Shown here in pieces: positions 6,383-13,366 of a DNA stretch of 13,599 bases. The position numbers were made by a program, and so were the translations under genes. Source of the stretch: an uncultured Lachnospiraceae bacterium (GTDB lineage Bacteria > Bacillota > Clostridia > Lachnospirales > Lachnospiraceae); contig CAQGLR010000029.1 of assembly GCA_948794795.1 (NCBI GenBank), forward strand, positions 1 through 13,599. The letters run 5' to 3'. Numbering within the stretch: the stretch's first letter is position 1; every line of letters begins with the position of its first letter. The notes beneath the pieces are model-generated. The model searched no databases. It was not told where the DNA came from and saw only the letters and a list, made by a program, of their open reading frames with translations.

Positions 6383-6645
6383 TAGTTTCCCTTCTAAATT
6401 TCCAACAGTATTATGATAAATTTTTACAACATAAACAGCTATGTTTCACAACTGTTCCATACTATTTACATATCTCATATGCAAATTCTCTTTTCTAATA
6501 ATCCAGTTTACATTGTTTACAAGTATCTTAAGCCTTATTTTTTATGGCATCTCCTGTAAACTGCACTGTTTCCATTTATGTAAATATTTAAACAGGAATA
6601 CTTGTAAACAAAAACTGTAAACCGTACTATAAAAACTTTTTTATT
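6383..6645. other. Candidate replication origin with TGTAAAC iterons
   Basis: No gene lies here. Short TGTAAAC-type motifs flank an AT-rich centre. On the left are AGTTTACA (6505-6512) and TGTTTACAAGTAT (6514-6526). On the right are the exact inverse ATACTTGTAAACA (6598-6610) and TGTAAACC (6616-6623). TGTAAACT (6555-6562) and ATGTAAAT (6577-6584 region) lie between. Iterons flanking an AT-rich stretch beside a VapE/D5-like helicase gene recall the replicons of phage satellites such as SaPIs. Binding by the element's primase/helicase pair is inference. The part before 6500 shows nothing else definite. Confidence 0.5.
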
Positions 6646-8031
6646 CTATTCTTGTATTTGAGAATTTTCTTTTGTTTCTCCAAAAGGCAGACCTGTAACA
6701 TCTGAAATTTTATGGAATCCACTTTTATCTGTTATCCTTTTCCATCCACGTTGTGTCCCATATTTAGAAAACCTATGTGAAGATACCTTTTCCCATCCAG
6801 AAATACTGTGGTTCATCACATTATTAATCTCTTTCAGTTCCCAGTCTTTTGGGGTATCATATTCATGCCGTAAAGCTTCTTTATAAACCATAATGCTGCA
6901 TACATAATCTTCTGCAAGCCCGTCAAGCCATGTCTGGATAATGCCAACTTTTGCATCTTCTGGCATAAATTCTTTCTGTAACTCTTTTAAATAAATTTCT
7001 GTTTCTTTTGACAAGCTTAATTCCCATTCACCATTATGGTACAGTTCCATTGCTTCTGCCCATGCCTGCCGTATATAATCCCTTGCTTCTTTTTCATCTT
7101 CAAGGATATGTTTCTTTACTCTTTCTGGATGCACTAATACTGGGGCAAAACGCCTGTTTCCTGTACGGTCAAGAGGTAAAAAGTCCATATTGTTGGAAGT
7201 ACCTGTAAACACACATTGCCTTGGTCTGTCCTCTGGGTGCGTTTCATAGGGAATTTTATAAGTTTCCTTCTGCCTGCTAAGAAAGGATTTGATATCTTCA
7301 ATACTTTTTGCATTTACAGTTGCTATCATTTCAGACATTTCTATAATCCAATGCCCTTGCAGTTTCCTGTAAACATTTTCATCATCAATACGCTTCAAGT
7401 CATCTGAAAACCATTCATCATTAATAGCAAGGAAACGCAAAAATGTGGATTTACCTGCACCTTGTCCTCCTACCAGGCATACCATAATTTCAAATTTACA
7501 TCCAGGCTCATATATCCTGTGGATAGCGGCAAACATAAGCAGCCTCATTATCTCTTTTGTATACCTGTTGTTATCTGTGCCCAGGTATTTGGGCAGTAAA
7601 TAATCTATACGTGGCTTTCCGTCCCATTGTAATCTTTCCAGATATTCCCTTATAGGGTGGTACTTATTATCATTTGCTACCATATTCATTGCTTTATTAA
7701 TATTACGGTCGTGTTTCAGTCCATAATTTTTTTCAAGATACCATTGTACCTGGTATACATCAGTATCTGTCAGGCTTACGGAAGAACGTTTCCACCCAGG
7801 ATTACCAACTATATCAATTTTTCCAGATAATTCATTTTTCCGTATTATGCCTTTTAATAAAGGGTCACACTGGAAAACTATCATACAGTTGTTTATTGTC
7901 TGGCTTGCTGCTCCTTTTTCATTTTTTGCAAGGATTGCCTGTACATCTTCTATTGTACCCATTTCCTGTTCCAGCATTTCCCCTATTTTGTTCCATAATA
8001 CGTTTTCTGCTTGTATGGACTTTTCCTGCAA
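6646..8031 (-). CDS. VapE-family (virulence-associated E) replicative helicase
   Basis: This 461-residue protein has a VapE (PF05272) domain, a P-loop NTPase related to superfamily 3 and D5-type helicases, found in replication modules of phage satellites and mobile elements. The domain spans roughly 125-350. It shows ERLQWDGKPRID (132-143), Walker A GGQGAGKST (188-196), Walker B-like WIIEMSEM (228-235), sensor GTSNN (277-281) and DRTGNRRF (288-295). The N-terminal 120 residues are probably a DNA-binding or primase-interacting part. The ATG at 8031 is preceded by GAGGTGG with a five-base spacer, a strong site that supports this start although it lies 113 bp inside the upstream primase-like gene. 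It probably unwinds the excised element during its own replication, possibly from the iteron cluster just beyond its 3' end. Confidence 0.92.
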   Translation of the reverse strand: MQEKSIQAENVLWNKIGEMLEQEMGTIEDVQAILAKNEKGAASQTINNCMIVFQCDPLLKGIIRKNELSGKIDIVGNPGWKRSSVSLTDTDVYQVQWYLEKNYGLKHDRNINKAMNMVANDNKYHPIREYLERLQWDGKPRIDYLLPKYLGTDNNRYTKEIMRLLMFAAIHRIYEPGCKFEIMVCLVGGQGAGKSTFLRFLAINDEWFSDDLKRIDDENVYRKLQGHWIIEMSEMIATVNAKSIEDIKSFLSRQKETYKIPYETHPEDRPRQCVFTGTSNNMDFLPLDRTGNRRFAPVLVHPERVKKHILEDEKEARDYIRQAWAEAMELYHNGEWELSLSKETEIYLKELQKEFMPEDAKVGIIQTWLDGLAEDYVCSIMVYKEALRHEYDTPKDWELKEINNVMNHSISGWEKVSSHRFSKYGTQRGWKRITDKSGFHKISDVTGLPFGETKENSQIQE

Positions 8032-8617
8032 TCTCTTCCACCTCTTTTCTTCCTTTAATAAATAATTCCTGTTTTTCCTCTATACTTCCTAAACATAAAA
8101 TATCTAACCAGTAATTTATTACTGGCTCTGTATAAAGAAGCTTTGCATAATCCTCTGAAAAAATACTGTCCAAAGGTTTGCCTTCAAGAAAAGAACTGGT
8201 CTGTTCTATATCATAAAGACACCCTTTTAACATATCTATAGTTTTATTACACCACTTTTTAAAACGTTTCTTAATATAATTTATTCTTTCCTGCTCTGTT
8301 CTTGTTTCCCTGGATTGTTTCTTTGCTAATCTGCCTGGTTTTGTGTTGCCTTTACACCGAACTGGCAAACAGAAATCTTTTACCAGTTTCAATGCTGCTT
8401 CATATTGTGACAAACCAAACATCCTTGAAACATAATCAACAGCATCCCCTCCAGCACCACAGGCAAAACAATGGTAATTCTTATCTATCTTCATGCTTGG
8501 GTGCTTATCATCATGGAAAGGACAGCAGGCTAAACCATTCTTCTTCACATGCAAGCCATAGTTTTCTGCCACCTGTTTTGCTGTCAGATACTTCTTTACC
8601 TCTAAAAATATATCCAA
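7919..8617 (-). CDS. CHC2 zinc-finger primase-like protein
   Basis: This 232-residue protein starts with a DnaG-type CHC2 zinc-binding domain: CPFH (32-35) and CFAC (50-53) provide the C-H-C-C ligands, with DDKHPSMKID and GGDAVDYV in the usual places. There is no TOPRIM catalytic domain, so on its own it is a DNA-binding primase module rather than a complete primase, and probably acts with the VapE helicase encoded next. The start is TTG at 8617, about eleven bases after AGGAGG; no ATG gives the conserved N-terminus. The final 37 or so codons overlap the VapE gene in another frame and look like unconstrained sequence (RIMEQNRGNAGTGNGYNRRC). The functional protein may therefore end near residue 195, or a frameshift could once have fused or split the two genes. 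Confidence 0.85.
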   Translation of the reverse strand: MDIFLEVKKYLTAKQVAENYGLHVKKNGLACCPFHDDKHPSMKIDKNYHCFACGAGGDAVDYVSRMFGLSQYEAALKLVKDFCLPVRCKGNTKPGRLAKKQSRETRTEQERINYIKKRFKKWCNKTIDMLKGCLYDIEQTSSFLEGKPLDSIFSEDYAKLLYTEPVINYWLDILCLGSIEEKQELFIKGRKEVEEIAGKVHTSRKRIMEQNRGNAGTGNGYNRRCTGNPCKK

Positions 8618-8646
8618 TTTCTAAAGTTCCTCCTTTTAATTATGGG

Positions 8647-8734
8647 AAGCCTTTGTTATAATAGATTTGCAAGATTTATTATGAAAAGGCTTGCCCTTTT
8701 TATAAGTTACTCCTGTTACCAGCAGGAGTAACTT
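8647..8734. repeat. Two hairpins between mobC-like and primase genes
   Basis: AAGCCTTT (8647-8654) pairs with AAAGGCTT (8685-8692), and inside it ATAATA (8658-8663) pairs with TATTAT (8677-8682). A second perfect 12-bp stem, AAGTTACTCCTG with CAGGAGTAACTT (8704-8715, 8723-8734), touches the mobC-like stop codon. In the direction of transcription (minus) neither is followed by a U-tract, so they are more likely RNA processing, stability or translation-control structures than terminators. Confidence 0.55.
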
Positions 8735-9027
8735 TATCTTTTACCAGCTTCTAATAACCGTTTTACCAGTTCTAATAACATTTTTTCATCTTCTGTGCTG
8801 CCATCCTTCAGGTGTCCAAGTATTTCTTCCAGTGCTTTCGCCATCCTTGCTGATATATAATATCCAGGTGGGACTTTTAACTCCTGCCCTAATACAGCTT
8901 TTCTATAATATTCACCCTTAGAAAGTCCTGATAAAAGGATATTTGCTTCTACCTGGCTCTTTTCTTCATCACTAAGCCAGAAAGAAATACCATTATGCCT
9001 GTACCTGTCTTTTCTTTTACATGCCAT
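8734..9027 (-). CDS. MobC-like relaxosome accessory protein (ribbon-helix-helix)
   Basis: This 97-residue basic protein matches the pattern of MobC-type mobilization proteins. After a basic N-terminus (MACKRKDRYRHN) comes a beta strand GISFWLS, then EEKSQVEANILLSGLSKGEYYRKAVL (about 21-46), the ribbon-helix-helix DNA-binding unit, then a helical C-terminus. Such proteins bind oriT and help the relaxase melt and nick it. The start ATG overlaps the integrase stop by 11 bp (ATGGCATGTAA), and the spacing suggests translational coupling to the integrase. A plain RHH transcription regulator is an alternative. The relaxase gene itself is 2.4 kb further along the same strand, after the replication genes, which is an unusual separation. 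Confidence 0.65.
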   Translation of the reverse strand: MACKRKDRYRHNGISFWLSDEEKSQVEANILLSGLSKGEYYRKAVLGQELKVPPGYYISARMAKALEEILGHLKDGSTEDEKMLLELVKRLLEAGKR

Positions 9028-10096
9028 ATTCTTCTCCCCTTTCTGCCTTTCCTAATCTTTCTGCAATTTTCACTTGTGCATCCATTGGCTGGTGGCAGTA
9101 TGTTTCAATTGTAGTTGTAACTTTACCATGTCCCAGACGTTTTGCAATCTCAACTGGGCTAAACCCCATTTGTACAAGCATACTTGCATGGCTATGGCGT
9201 GTACAGTGGACGGTAATCTTCTTTACCCCTGATAACCTTATGCCACGTTCCATTTCATGTTCAAAAAAACTTTTTGTCCTTCCTGCAAACAGCCTGGAAG
9301 ATGGTCTTGCATGGTATAAAGCTGCAATATACTCTTTTAAAACTTCCTGTAATTCCTTATGTATTGTAACAACACGTATAGAACTTTCTGTTTTAGGTGC
9401 TGTAACTAAATCTTCCCCGTCAAGCCTTGTAAGTGACTCATCTATTGTAATTGTCCCTTCCTTAAAATCTATATCTTTTACTTGTAATGCTAAAAGCTCT
9501 CCAAGCCTTATTCCTGTCCAGAATAGTATCTGGAATGCCACCCATGAATCATGCTTATCCATAACTGCATCCAGAAACTTCTGGAACTCCCCCAAAGTCC
9601 AGTATGGTCTTTCCTCTGCCCTGCTTTTTCCCATGCTTCCAGCTTTCCTGCAAGGATTTGAACGTAAATCATAAAAATTAACTGCATAATTCATAATTGC
9701 ACTAAGCTGGTTATTTATTGTTTTCAGATAAGTAGGCTTAAATCCTTTACCCATCATTTCACCCTGCCATTTCCTTATCATGGGTGCTGTAATTTCATTA
9801 ACTGGTGTTTTCCCGAAATAAGGCAGTATTTTATCATTCATCACATACTCTTTTTGTTTCATGGTAGTTTTACGCAGGCGTTTTTCCATGTCTGATTTAT
9901 AAATTTCCCAGAAATCAGACAATGTCATAGATGGGTCAGATGACTGTTGCAGCAGAAAACGTGCATACCATTCTTCTGCCTCTTTCTTAGTCTTAAATCC
10001 CCTTTTTTGTGATTTTCTTTTTGTACCTGTCCAGTCTGTCCAACGGTACTGTATTCTCCATGTCCCATTTGGGTCTTTCTTTGCACTACAGCTCAT
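9017..10096 (-). CDS. int: Tyrosine site-specific integrase
   Basis: This 359-residue tyrosine recombinase of the phage/Tn916-like class inserts and excises the element. The N-terminal 50 residues (DPNGTWRIQYRW ... KKRGFKTKKEAEEWY region) form an arm-binding domain. Residues about 57-145 are the SAM-like core-binding domain, and 165-345 the catalytic domain. All catalytic residues are visible: R197 (TGIRLGE), K235 (APKTESS), H297 and R300 (HCTR), H323 (RLGHGK) and the nucleophile Y333 (ETYCH). The ATG at 10096 overlaps the excisionase stop by 4 bp (ATGA), so the two are translationally coupled. The likely arm sites are the TGTACCCA repeats at 353-371 and 11746-11764. The gene sits 1.7 kb inside the right end, not at the very end as is common. 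Confidence 0.96.
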   Translation of the reverse strand: MSCSAKKDPNGTWRIQYRWTDWTGTKRKSQKRGFKTKKEAEEWYARFLLQQSSDPSMTLSDFWEIYKSDMEKRLRKTTMKQKEYVMNDKILPYFGKTPVNEITAPMIRKWQGEMMGKGFKPTYLKTINNQLSAIMNYAVNFYDLRSNPCRKAGSMGKSRAEERPYWTLGEFQKFLDAVMDKHDSWVAFQILFWTGIRLGELLALQVKDIDFKEGTITIDESLTRLDGEDLVTAPKTESSIRVVTIHKELQEVLKEYIAALYHARPSSRLFAGRTKSFFEHEMERGIRLSGVKKITVHCTRHSHASMLVQMGFSPVEIAKRLGHGKVTTTIETYCHQPMDAQVKIAERLGKAERGEEYGM

Positions 10097-10287
10097 ATGC
10101 TTGCCTCCTTAATACCTCCATACCACTTTTCATTAAAATACTCTACTGGAATTTTTCCTGAAATTGTAAGGAAACCTTTCCCCGCCAGTTCAGTATTCAT
10201 TTCCCTAAGAATTTTATAAGACTTTCCGATACTTACACCAAGCATAGATGCAACTTCTTCTGCATTGTAATAAATTTTTTTGTCCAT
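10093..10287 (-). CDS. xis: Excisionase / small HTH recombination directionality factor
   Basis: This 64-residue protein has a winged-helix or MerR-like helix-turn-helix fold: YYNAEEVASMLGVSIGKSYKIL (about 6-27) is the DNA-binding helix pair, and GFLTISGKIPVEYFNEKWYG (38-57) the following wing and strand. The pattern is typical of the small HTH proteins encoded directly upstream of integrases in Firmicute integrative elements, where they bend attachment-site DNA and favour excision. AGGAGGAAATAAT precedes the ATG at 10287, an ideal ribosome binding site. It is the first gene of the leftward operon, driven by the promoter at 10346-10374, and overlaps int by 4 bp. A dual role as transcription regulator is possible. 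Confidence 0.8.
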   Translation of the reverse strand: MDKKIYYNAEEVASMLGVSIGKSYKILREMNTELAGKGFLTISGKIPVEYFNEKWYGGIKEASI

Positions 10288-10305
10288 ATTATTTCCTCCT
10301 GTTTA

Positions 10306-10440
10306 TATCTTTTGATTTGGTTGCGTTTCTTTTGCTACGTATATTATATTAGCGCATCTTTTGATACGTGTCAATAGTTTTTTAAAAAAGCTTTATTTAT
10401 TTCGTATCTTATGATATGATTATATTACATTTGATACTTT
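10306..10440. promoter_or_regulatory. ATC-N4-GAT operator repeats between xis and regulator
   Basis: Dyads of the form ATC-TTTT-GAT recur: 10307-10316 (ATCTTTTGAT), 10356-10366 (ATCTTTTGAT inside CATCTTTTGATACGT), 10406-10415 (ATCTTATGAT within CGTATCTTATGATATG), and weaker copies at 10327-10336 (TTCTTTTGCT) and 10428-10436 (CATTTGATAC). They are the obvious operator candidates for the XRE regulator encoded at 10487 and lie across both divergent promoters. Confidence 0.6.
10346..10374 (-). promoter_or_regulatory. Sigma-A promoter for the xis-int operon
   Basis: On the minus strand TTGACA (10369-10374) is followed by a 17-bp spacer and TAATAT (10346-10351), a nearly perfect housekeeping promoter pointing at xis. 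Transcription would start near 10339, about 50 bases before the xis ATG. A regulator dyad occupies the spacer and another lies at the start point, so binding there would block RNA polymerase. Confidence 0.8.
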
Positions 10441-10486
10441 CTATTTCTGTTAAAGGATATATCTTTAAGGCAGGAGGCACATTATT

Positions 10487-11038
10487 ATGACAATTGGAGA
10501 AAATATACGGCGTATACGAAAAGAACGTGGTCTTACACTAAAACAGTTAGGTGATATGGTAGGAGTAAGTGAATCTTATATCCGTGCCTATGAGAGCGGA
10601 CGCAGAAATCCTAAATTAAAATCATTAGAAAAACTGGCAAAGGCACTTGCTGTCAATGTTGAAGTATTAACAAATTCAGACTTTGATGGTATCAAGGCTA
10701 TGCACAGGCTTTTCCAAGTGTTCCGCCAATATGACGGTCATTTGTTTGAATGTCAGGATAAAGACGGAAATGATATGGTTGCTGTCAGTTTTGGTACTCT
10801 CGCCTTGATGCGTTCATGGTGTGAGCGTTACGGGAAATATATGGAAGAAATAGAAAAATGTAATTCTATCAAAGACGTGAAAAAAAGAGCCGAGGCTCTA
10901 TTAAAGGCCGAGGCAGCCTTTAATCTCTGGATGGATATTTACCCAGAGTCAGAGCCGTTTGATATGAATTTACAGATCCAGAAGATACATGATGAATTTA
11001 TGGATAAGACTGGGTTGAATCCAAAAGAGGAAAAATAA
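10487..11038 (+). CDS. XRE-family regulator with C-terminal domain, likely element repressor
   Basis: This 183-residue protein has an N-terminal XRE helix-turn-helix (residues 3-60: IGENIRRIRKERGLTLKQLG, then VGVSESYIRAYESGRRNPKL) and a C-terminal part of about 115 residues with aromatic-rich helices (MHRLFQVFRQYDGHLFE; LMRSWCERYGKYMEEIEKC; AEAAFNLWMDIYPESEPF). I do not recognise a known sensor or peptidase fold in the C-terminal part. It is not the LexA-type Ser/Lys autopeptidase nor an ImmA-like HExxH protein, so the induction signal is unknown. The ATG at 10487 has AGGAGG about nine bases upstream. It diverges from xis-int across the dyad-rich control region, the usual position of a repressor that keeps an integrated element quiet. 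Confidence 0.88.
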   Translation: MTIGENIRRIRKERGLTLKQLGDMVGVSESYIRAYESGRRNPKLKSLEKLAKALAVNVEVLTNSDFDGIKAMHRLFQVFRQYDGHLFECQDKDGNDMVAVSFGTLALMRSWCERYGKYMEEIEKCNSIKDVKKRAEALLKAEAAFNLWMDIYPESEPFDMNLQIQKIHDEFMDKTGLNPKEEK

Positions 11039-11111
11039 ATGATATAAAATAATCTGTTTTTATATCCGAATATTAAAAAAATAGAAGGTTATTTATATTT
11101 GGGGTGATGAC

Positions 11112-11639
11112 ATGGACAATGAATCGATTTTGGAAATTATCAGTAAGAACATTAAATCAACTGAAGTAGATGATAAGCTAAAAATATGTGATTTCAGAAA
11201 ATTACTATATAAGGAATTACACAGGGATTTCTCTTACAAATATGCTGAACTTATTAGAAAGTTATTCGCAATCGAGGTAAAAGAACGCGAAGTTTGTAGT
11301 TATGATTCAAACATTGCAAGAGAAATTGATAATACTTATGATTGCCCACTTTCTATAATATGTAGCACCTATCTACTTTATCGTTTGGGCGATTTAAATG
11401 ATGTAAAGTCTATATGGAATGCAAAATGCATTGACTATGATTCATATTTTGAAATTGATGGTCAGTTTTTAGTAGGAGCAGGAGTAGATGAAACAATTGC
11501 ATTTCTTCGTAGAAAAAGAGGAAGAATAGCAAAATTTATTATAAAAGACATTAAAAGGTATAAGAAACAAGGGGCTTTTGAGCAATCAGCATATACTAAC
11601 TGGAAAAATCGTATGAACAAAATGATGGACAATCTTTGA
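11112..11639 (+). CDS. Hypothetical protein at right end of element
   Basis: This 175-residue protein is not one I recognise. It is charged, predicted mainly helical and soluble. The ATG at 11112 follows GGGGTGA at about five bases, a fair ribosome binding site. Notable segments are DFRKLLYKELHRDFSYKYAELIRKLF (about 27-52), a central DCPLSIICSTYLLYRLGDLNDVKSIW (about 77-102), GQFLVGAGVDETIAFLRRKR (about 117-136) and a lysine-rich C-terminus. The form loosely recalls immunity-type or defence-associated small proteins, but there is no diagnostic motif. It lies 73 bp after the XRE regulator on the same strand and could share its transcript. It is the last gene before the element boundary, a usual place for cargo. 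Confidence 0.7.
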   Translation: MDNESILEIISKNIKSTEVDDKLKICDFRKLLYKELHRDFSYKYAELIRKLFAIEVKEREVCSYDSNIAREIDNTYDCPLSIICSTYLLYRLGDLNDVKSIWNAKCIDYDSYFEIDGQFLVGAGVDETIAFLRRKRGRIAKFIIKDIKRYKKQGAFEQSAYTNWKNRMNKMMDNL

Positions 11640-11691
11640 ATCAAATAAGCATAATCTATAGTTTGTTTTTTCGAACTAATTTAGAGTCATT

Positions 11692-11764
11692 CAATTTGGG
11701 TAGTTAAAAATTATAACTTATTTTAGTTGTACCAAAATAAAAATCTGTACCCAAATCGTACCCA
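11692..11764. repeat. Integrase arm-type repeats, right end
   Basis: TGTACCCAAATCGTACCCA (11746-11764) matches the left-end 19-mer in 18 of 19 bases and the same orientation. A partial copy TGTACCAAAA lies at 11728-11737, and an inverted copy CAATTTGGGTA (reverse of TACCCAAATTG) at 11692-11702. The cluster ends five bases before the possible attachment core. These are probable binding sites for the integrase arm domain. Confidence 0.6.
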
Positions 11765-11769
11765 AACGC

Positions 11770-11780
11770 AAAATAAAAAC
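11770..11780. other. Possible right attachment core (attR)
   Basis: AAAATAAAAAC repeats the sequence at 186-196 exactly and forms the T-tract of the guaA terminator on the minus strand. If this is the core, insertion kept the guaA hairpin and rebuilt its T-tract from the shared bases. The same low-complexity caution applies as for the left copy. Confidence 0.35.
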
Positions 11781-11811
11781 CCCTGCAAAGCCTATAAATA
11801 CTGGCTTTGCA
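11771..11811 (-). terminator. guaA terminator
   Basis: TGCAAAGCC (11784-11792) and GGCTTTGCA (11803-11811) form a perfect 9-bp stem around a 10-nt loop. On the minus strand the stem is followed by GGGGTTTTTATTTTG. It starts about 13 bases after the guaA stop codon and is a standard Rho-independent terminator, left intact by the insertion. Confidence 0.88.
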
Positions 11812-11824
11812 AGAATTTGACATT

Positions 11825-13366
11825 TTACTCGAGCTCTATAGTTGCTGGGGGTTTCCCTGTACAATCATACAACACCCTGTTTACTCCTTTTACTTCATTA
11901 ACAATCCTTGATGCTACTTTTCCAAGCACATTCCAAGGTATTTGTGCAGGTTCAGCAGTCATAAAATCTGATGTATTAACGGCACGCAATACTACAGCAT
12001 AATCATAAGTCCTGTAATCCCCCATTACACCTACTGAACGCATATTAGTAAGTGCAGCAAAATACTGTCCTAAACCTTTATCAAGACCTGCATTAGCTAT
12101 TTCCTCACGGTAAATTGCATCTGCATCCTGCACTATATGGCATTTTTCTGATGTCACTTCACCTATTATCCTTATACCAAGACCAGGTCCTGGAAAAGGC
12201 TGTCTGAATACTAGATTCTCTGGTATTCCAAGTTCAATGCCAGCCTTACGGACCTCATCTTTAAATAGCATACGCAAAGGCTCTATTATCTCCTTAAAAT
12301 CAACACAATCAGGCAATCCACCCACATTATGGTGTGACTTAATTACTGCTGACTTTCCAAGCCCTGACTCAATAACATCCGGATAAATAGTTCCCTGTAC
12401 CAGAAAATCAACAGCACCAATTTTCTTAGCCTCTTCTTCAAATACACGAATAAACTCTTCACCAATAATTTTACGTTTCTGTTCAGGTTCAGTTATTCCC
12501 TTAAGCTTTCTATAAAAACGTTCCTGGCAGTTAACACGTATAAAATTAAGGTCATATGGTCCCTCTGGTCCAAATACAGCCTCAACCTCATCCCCCTCAT
12601 TCTTACGCAAAAGCCCATGGTCCACAAATACACATGTTAGTTGTTTGCCAACTGCCTTTGACATAAGCACTGCTGCCACAGAAGAATCAACACCACCAGA
12701 CAAAGCGCATAAAACCTTTCCATTACCAGTCTTTTCACGTATACTATTAATAGCTTCATCAACAAATGAAGACATTTTCCATGTACCAGCACAGCCACAA
12801 ACTTTATAAACAAAATTAGACAACATTTTTGTTCCATCCTGTGTATGCATTACCTCTGGATGGAACTGTGTAGCATAAAGTTTCCTTTCCACACATTCCA
12901 TTGCTGCTACAGGACAAACAGCCGTAGTTGCGCAAACCCTGAATCCTTCTGGTACTTCTGCAATATAATCTGTATGGCTCATCCATGCCACTATCTTTTC
13001 AGAAACATCCTGGAATAAAACTGAACTTGTGTCTATATTAACTTCCGTTTTTCCAAACTCACTTACAGGTGCAGTTGCAACCTTTCCTCCAGATAAATAT
13101 GCCATAAGCTGTGAACCATAACATATTCCAAGAACAGGTATTCCAAGACTAAGTATTTCATTTCCACAACGTGGCGATTTGTCATCATATACACTATCTG
13201 GACCACCAGTAAAAATTATTCCCTTGGGCTCCATTTCCTTAATCTTTTCTATTCCAAGTGTATATGGATGTACTTCACAGTACACATTACATTCCCTTAC
13301 ACGCCTTGCAATAAGCTGGTTATACTGCCCTCCAAAGTCCAGTACAATAACTAACTCCTTATCCAT
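11825..13366 (-). CDS. guaA: GMP synthase (glutamine-hydrolysing)
   Basis: This complete 513-residue GMP synthetase makes GMP from XMP, ATP and glutamine in the last step of guanine nucleotide synthesis in the cytoplasm. The N-terminal class I glutamine amidotransferase domain (about 3-190) shows GICYGSQ with nucleophile C82 and FHPE with H169 and E171. The ATP-pyrophosphatase domain has the P-loop LSGGVDSS (222-229). The C-terminal dimerization domain ends in KPPATIELE, the usual family end. The ATG at 13366 has AAAGGAA about ten bases upstream. Its own terminator follows at once. It is a housekeeping gene of the host and marks the right-hand chromosomal flank. The 3' end of guaA is a known hotspot for genomic islands, but here the coding sequence is untouched and the insertion lies beyond the terminator. 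Confidence 0.98.
   Translation of the reverse strand: MDKELVIVLDFGGQYNQLIARRVRECNVYCEVHPYTLGIEKIKEMEPKGIIFTGGPDSVYDDKSPRCGNEILSLGIPVLGICYGSQLMAYLSGGKVATAPVSEFGKTEVNIDTSSVLFQDVSEKIVAWMSHTDYIAEVPEGFRVCATTAVCPVAAMECVERKLYATQFHPEVMHTQDGTKMLSNFVYKVCGCAGTWKMSSFVDEAINSIREKTGNGKVLCALSGGVDSSVAAVLMSKAVGKQLTCVFVDHGLLRKNEGDEVEAVFGPEGPYDLNFIRVNCQERFYRKLKGITEPEQKRKIIGEEFIRVFEEEAKKIGAVDFLVQGTIYPDVIESGLGKSAVIKSHHNVGGLPDCVDFKEIIEPLRMLFKDEVRKAGIELGIPENLVFRQPFPGPGLGIRIIGEVTSEKCHIVQDADAIYREEIANAGLDKGLGQYFAALTNMRSVGVMGDYRTYDYAVVLRAVNTSDFMTAEPAQIPWNVLGKVASRIVNEVKGVNRVLYDCTGKPPATIELE

Noticed and set aside
8302..8661. 119-codon plus-strand open frame
   Set aside because: Antisense to the CHC2 gene, with histidine- and serine-rich shadow composition.
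9021..9674. 217-codon plus-strand open frame
   Set aside because: It is antisense to the integrase gene, which has complete catalytic residues. The plus-strand protein is Ser/Pro/Cys-rich without a ribosome binding site, as usual for a shadow frame.
11825..11840. Attachment site inside the guaA stop region, as in many guaA-targeting islands
   Set aside because: The guaA 3' end sequence (around CTCGAG) has no second copy at the left end of the element, so the crossover is not there.
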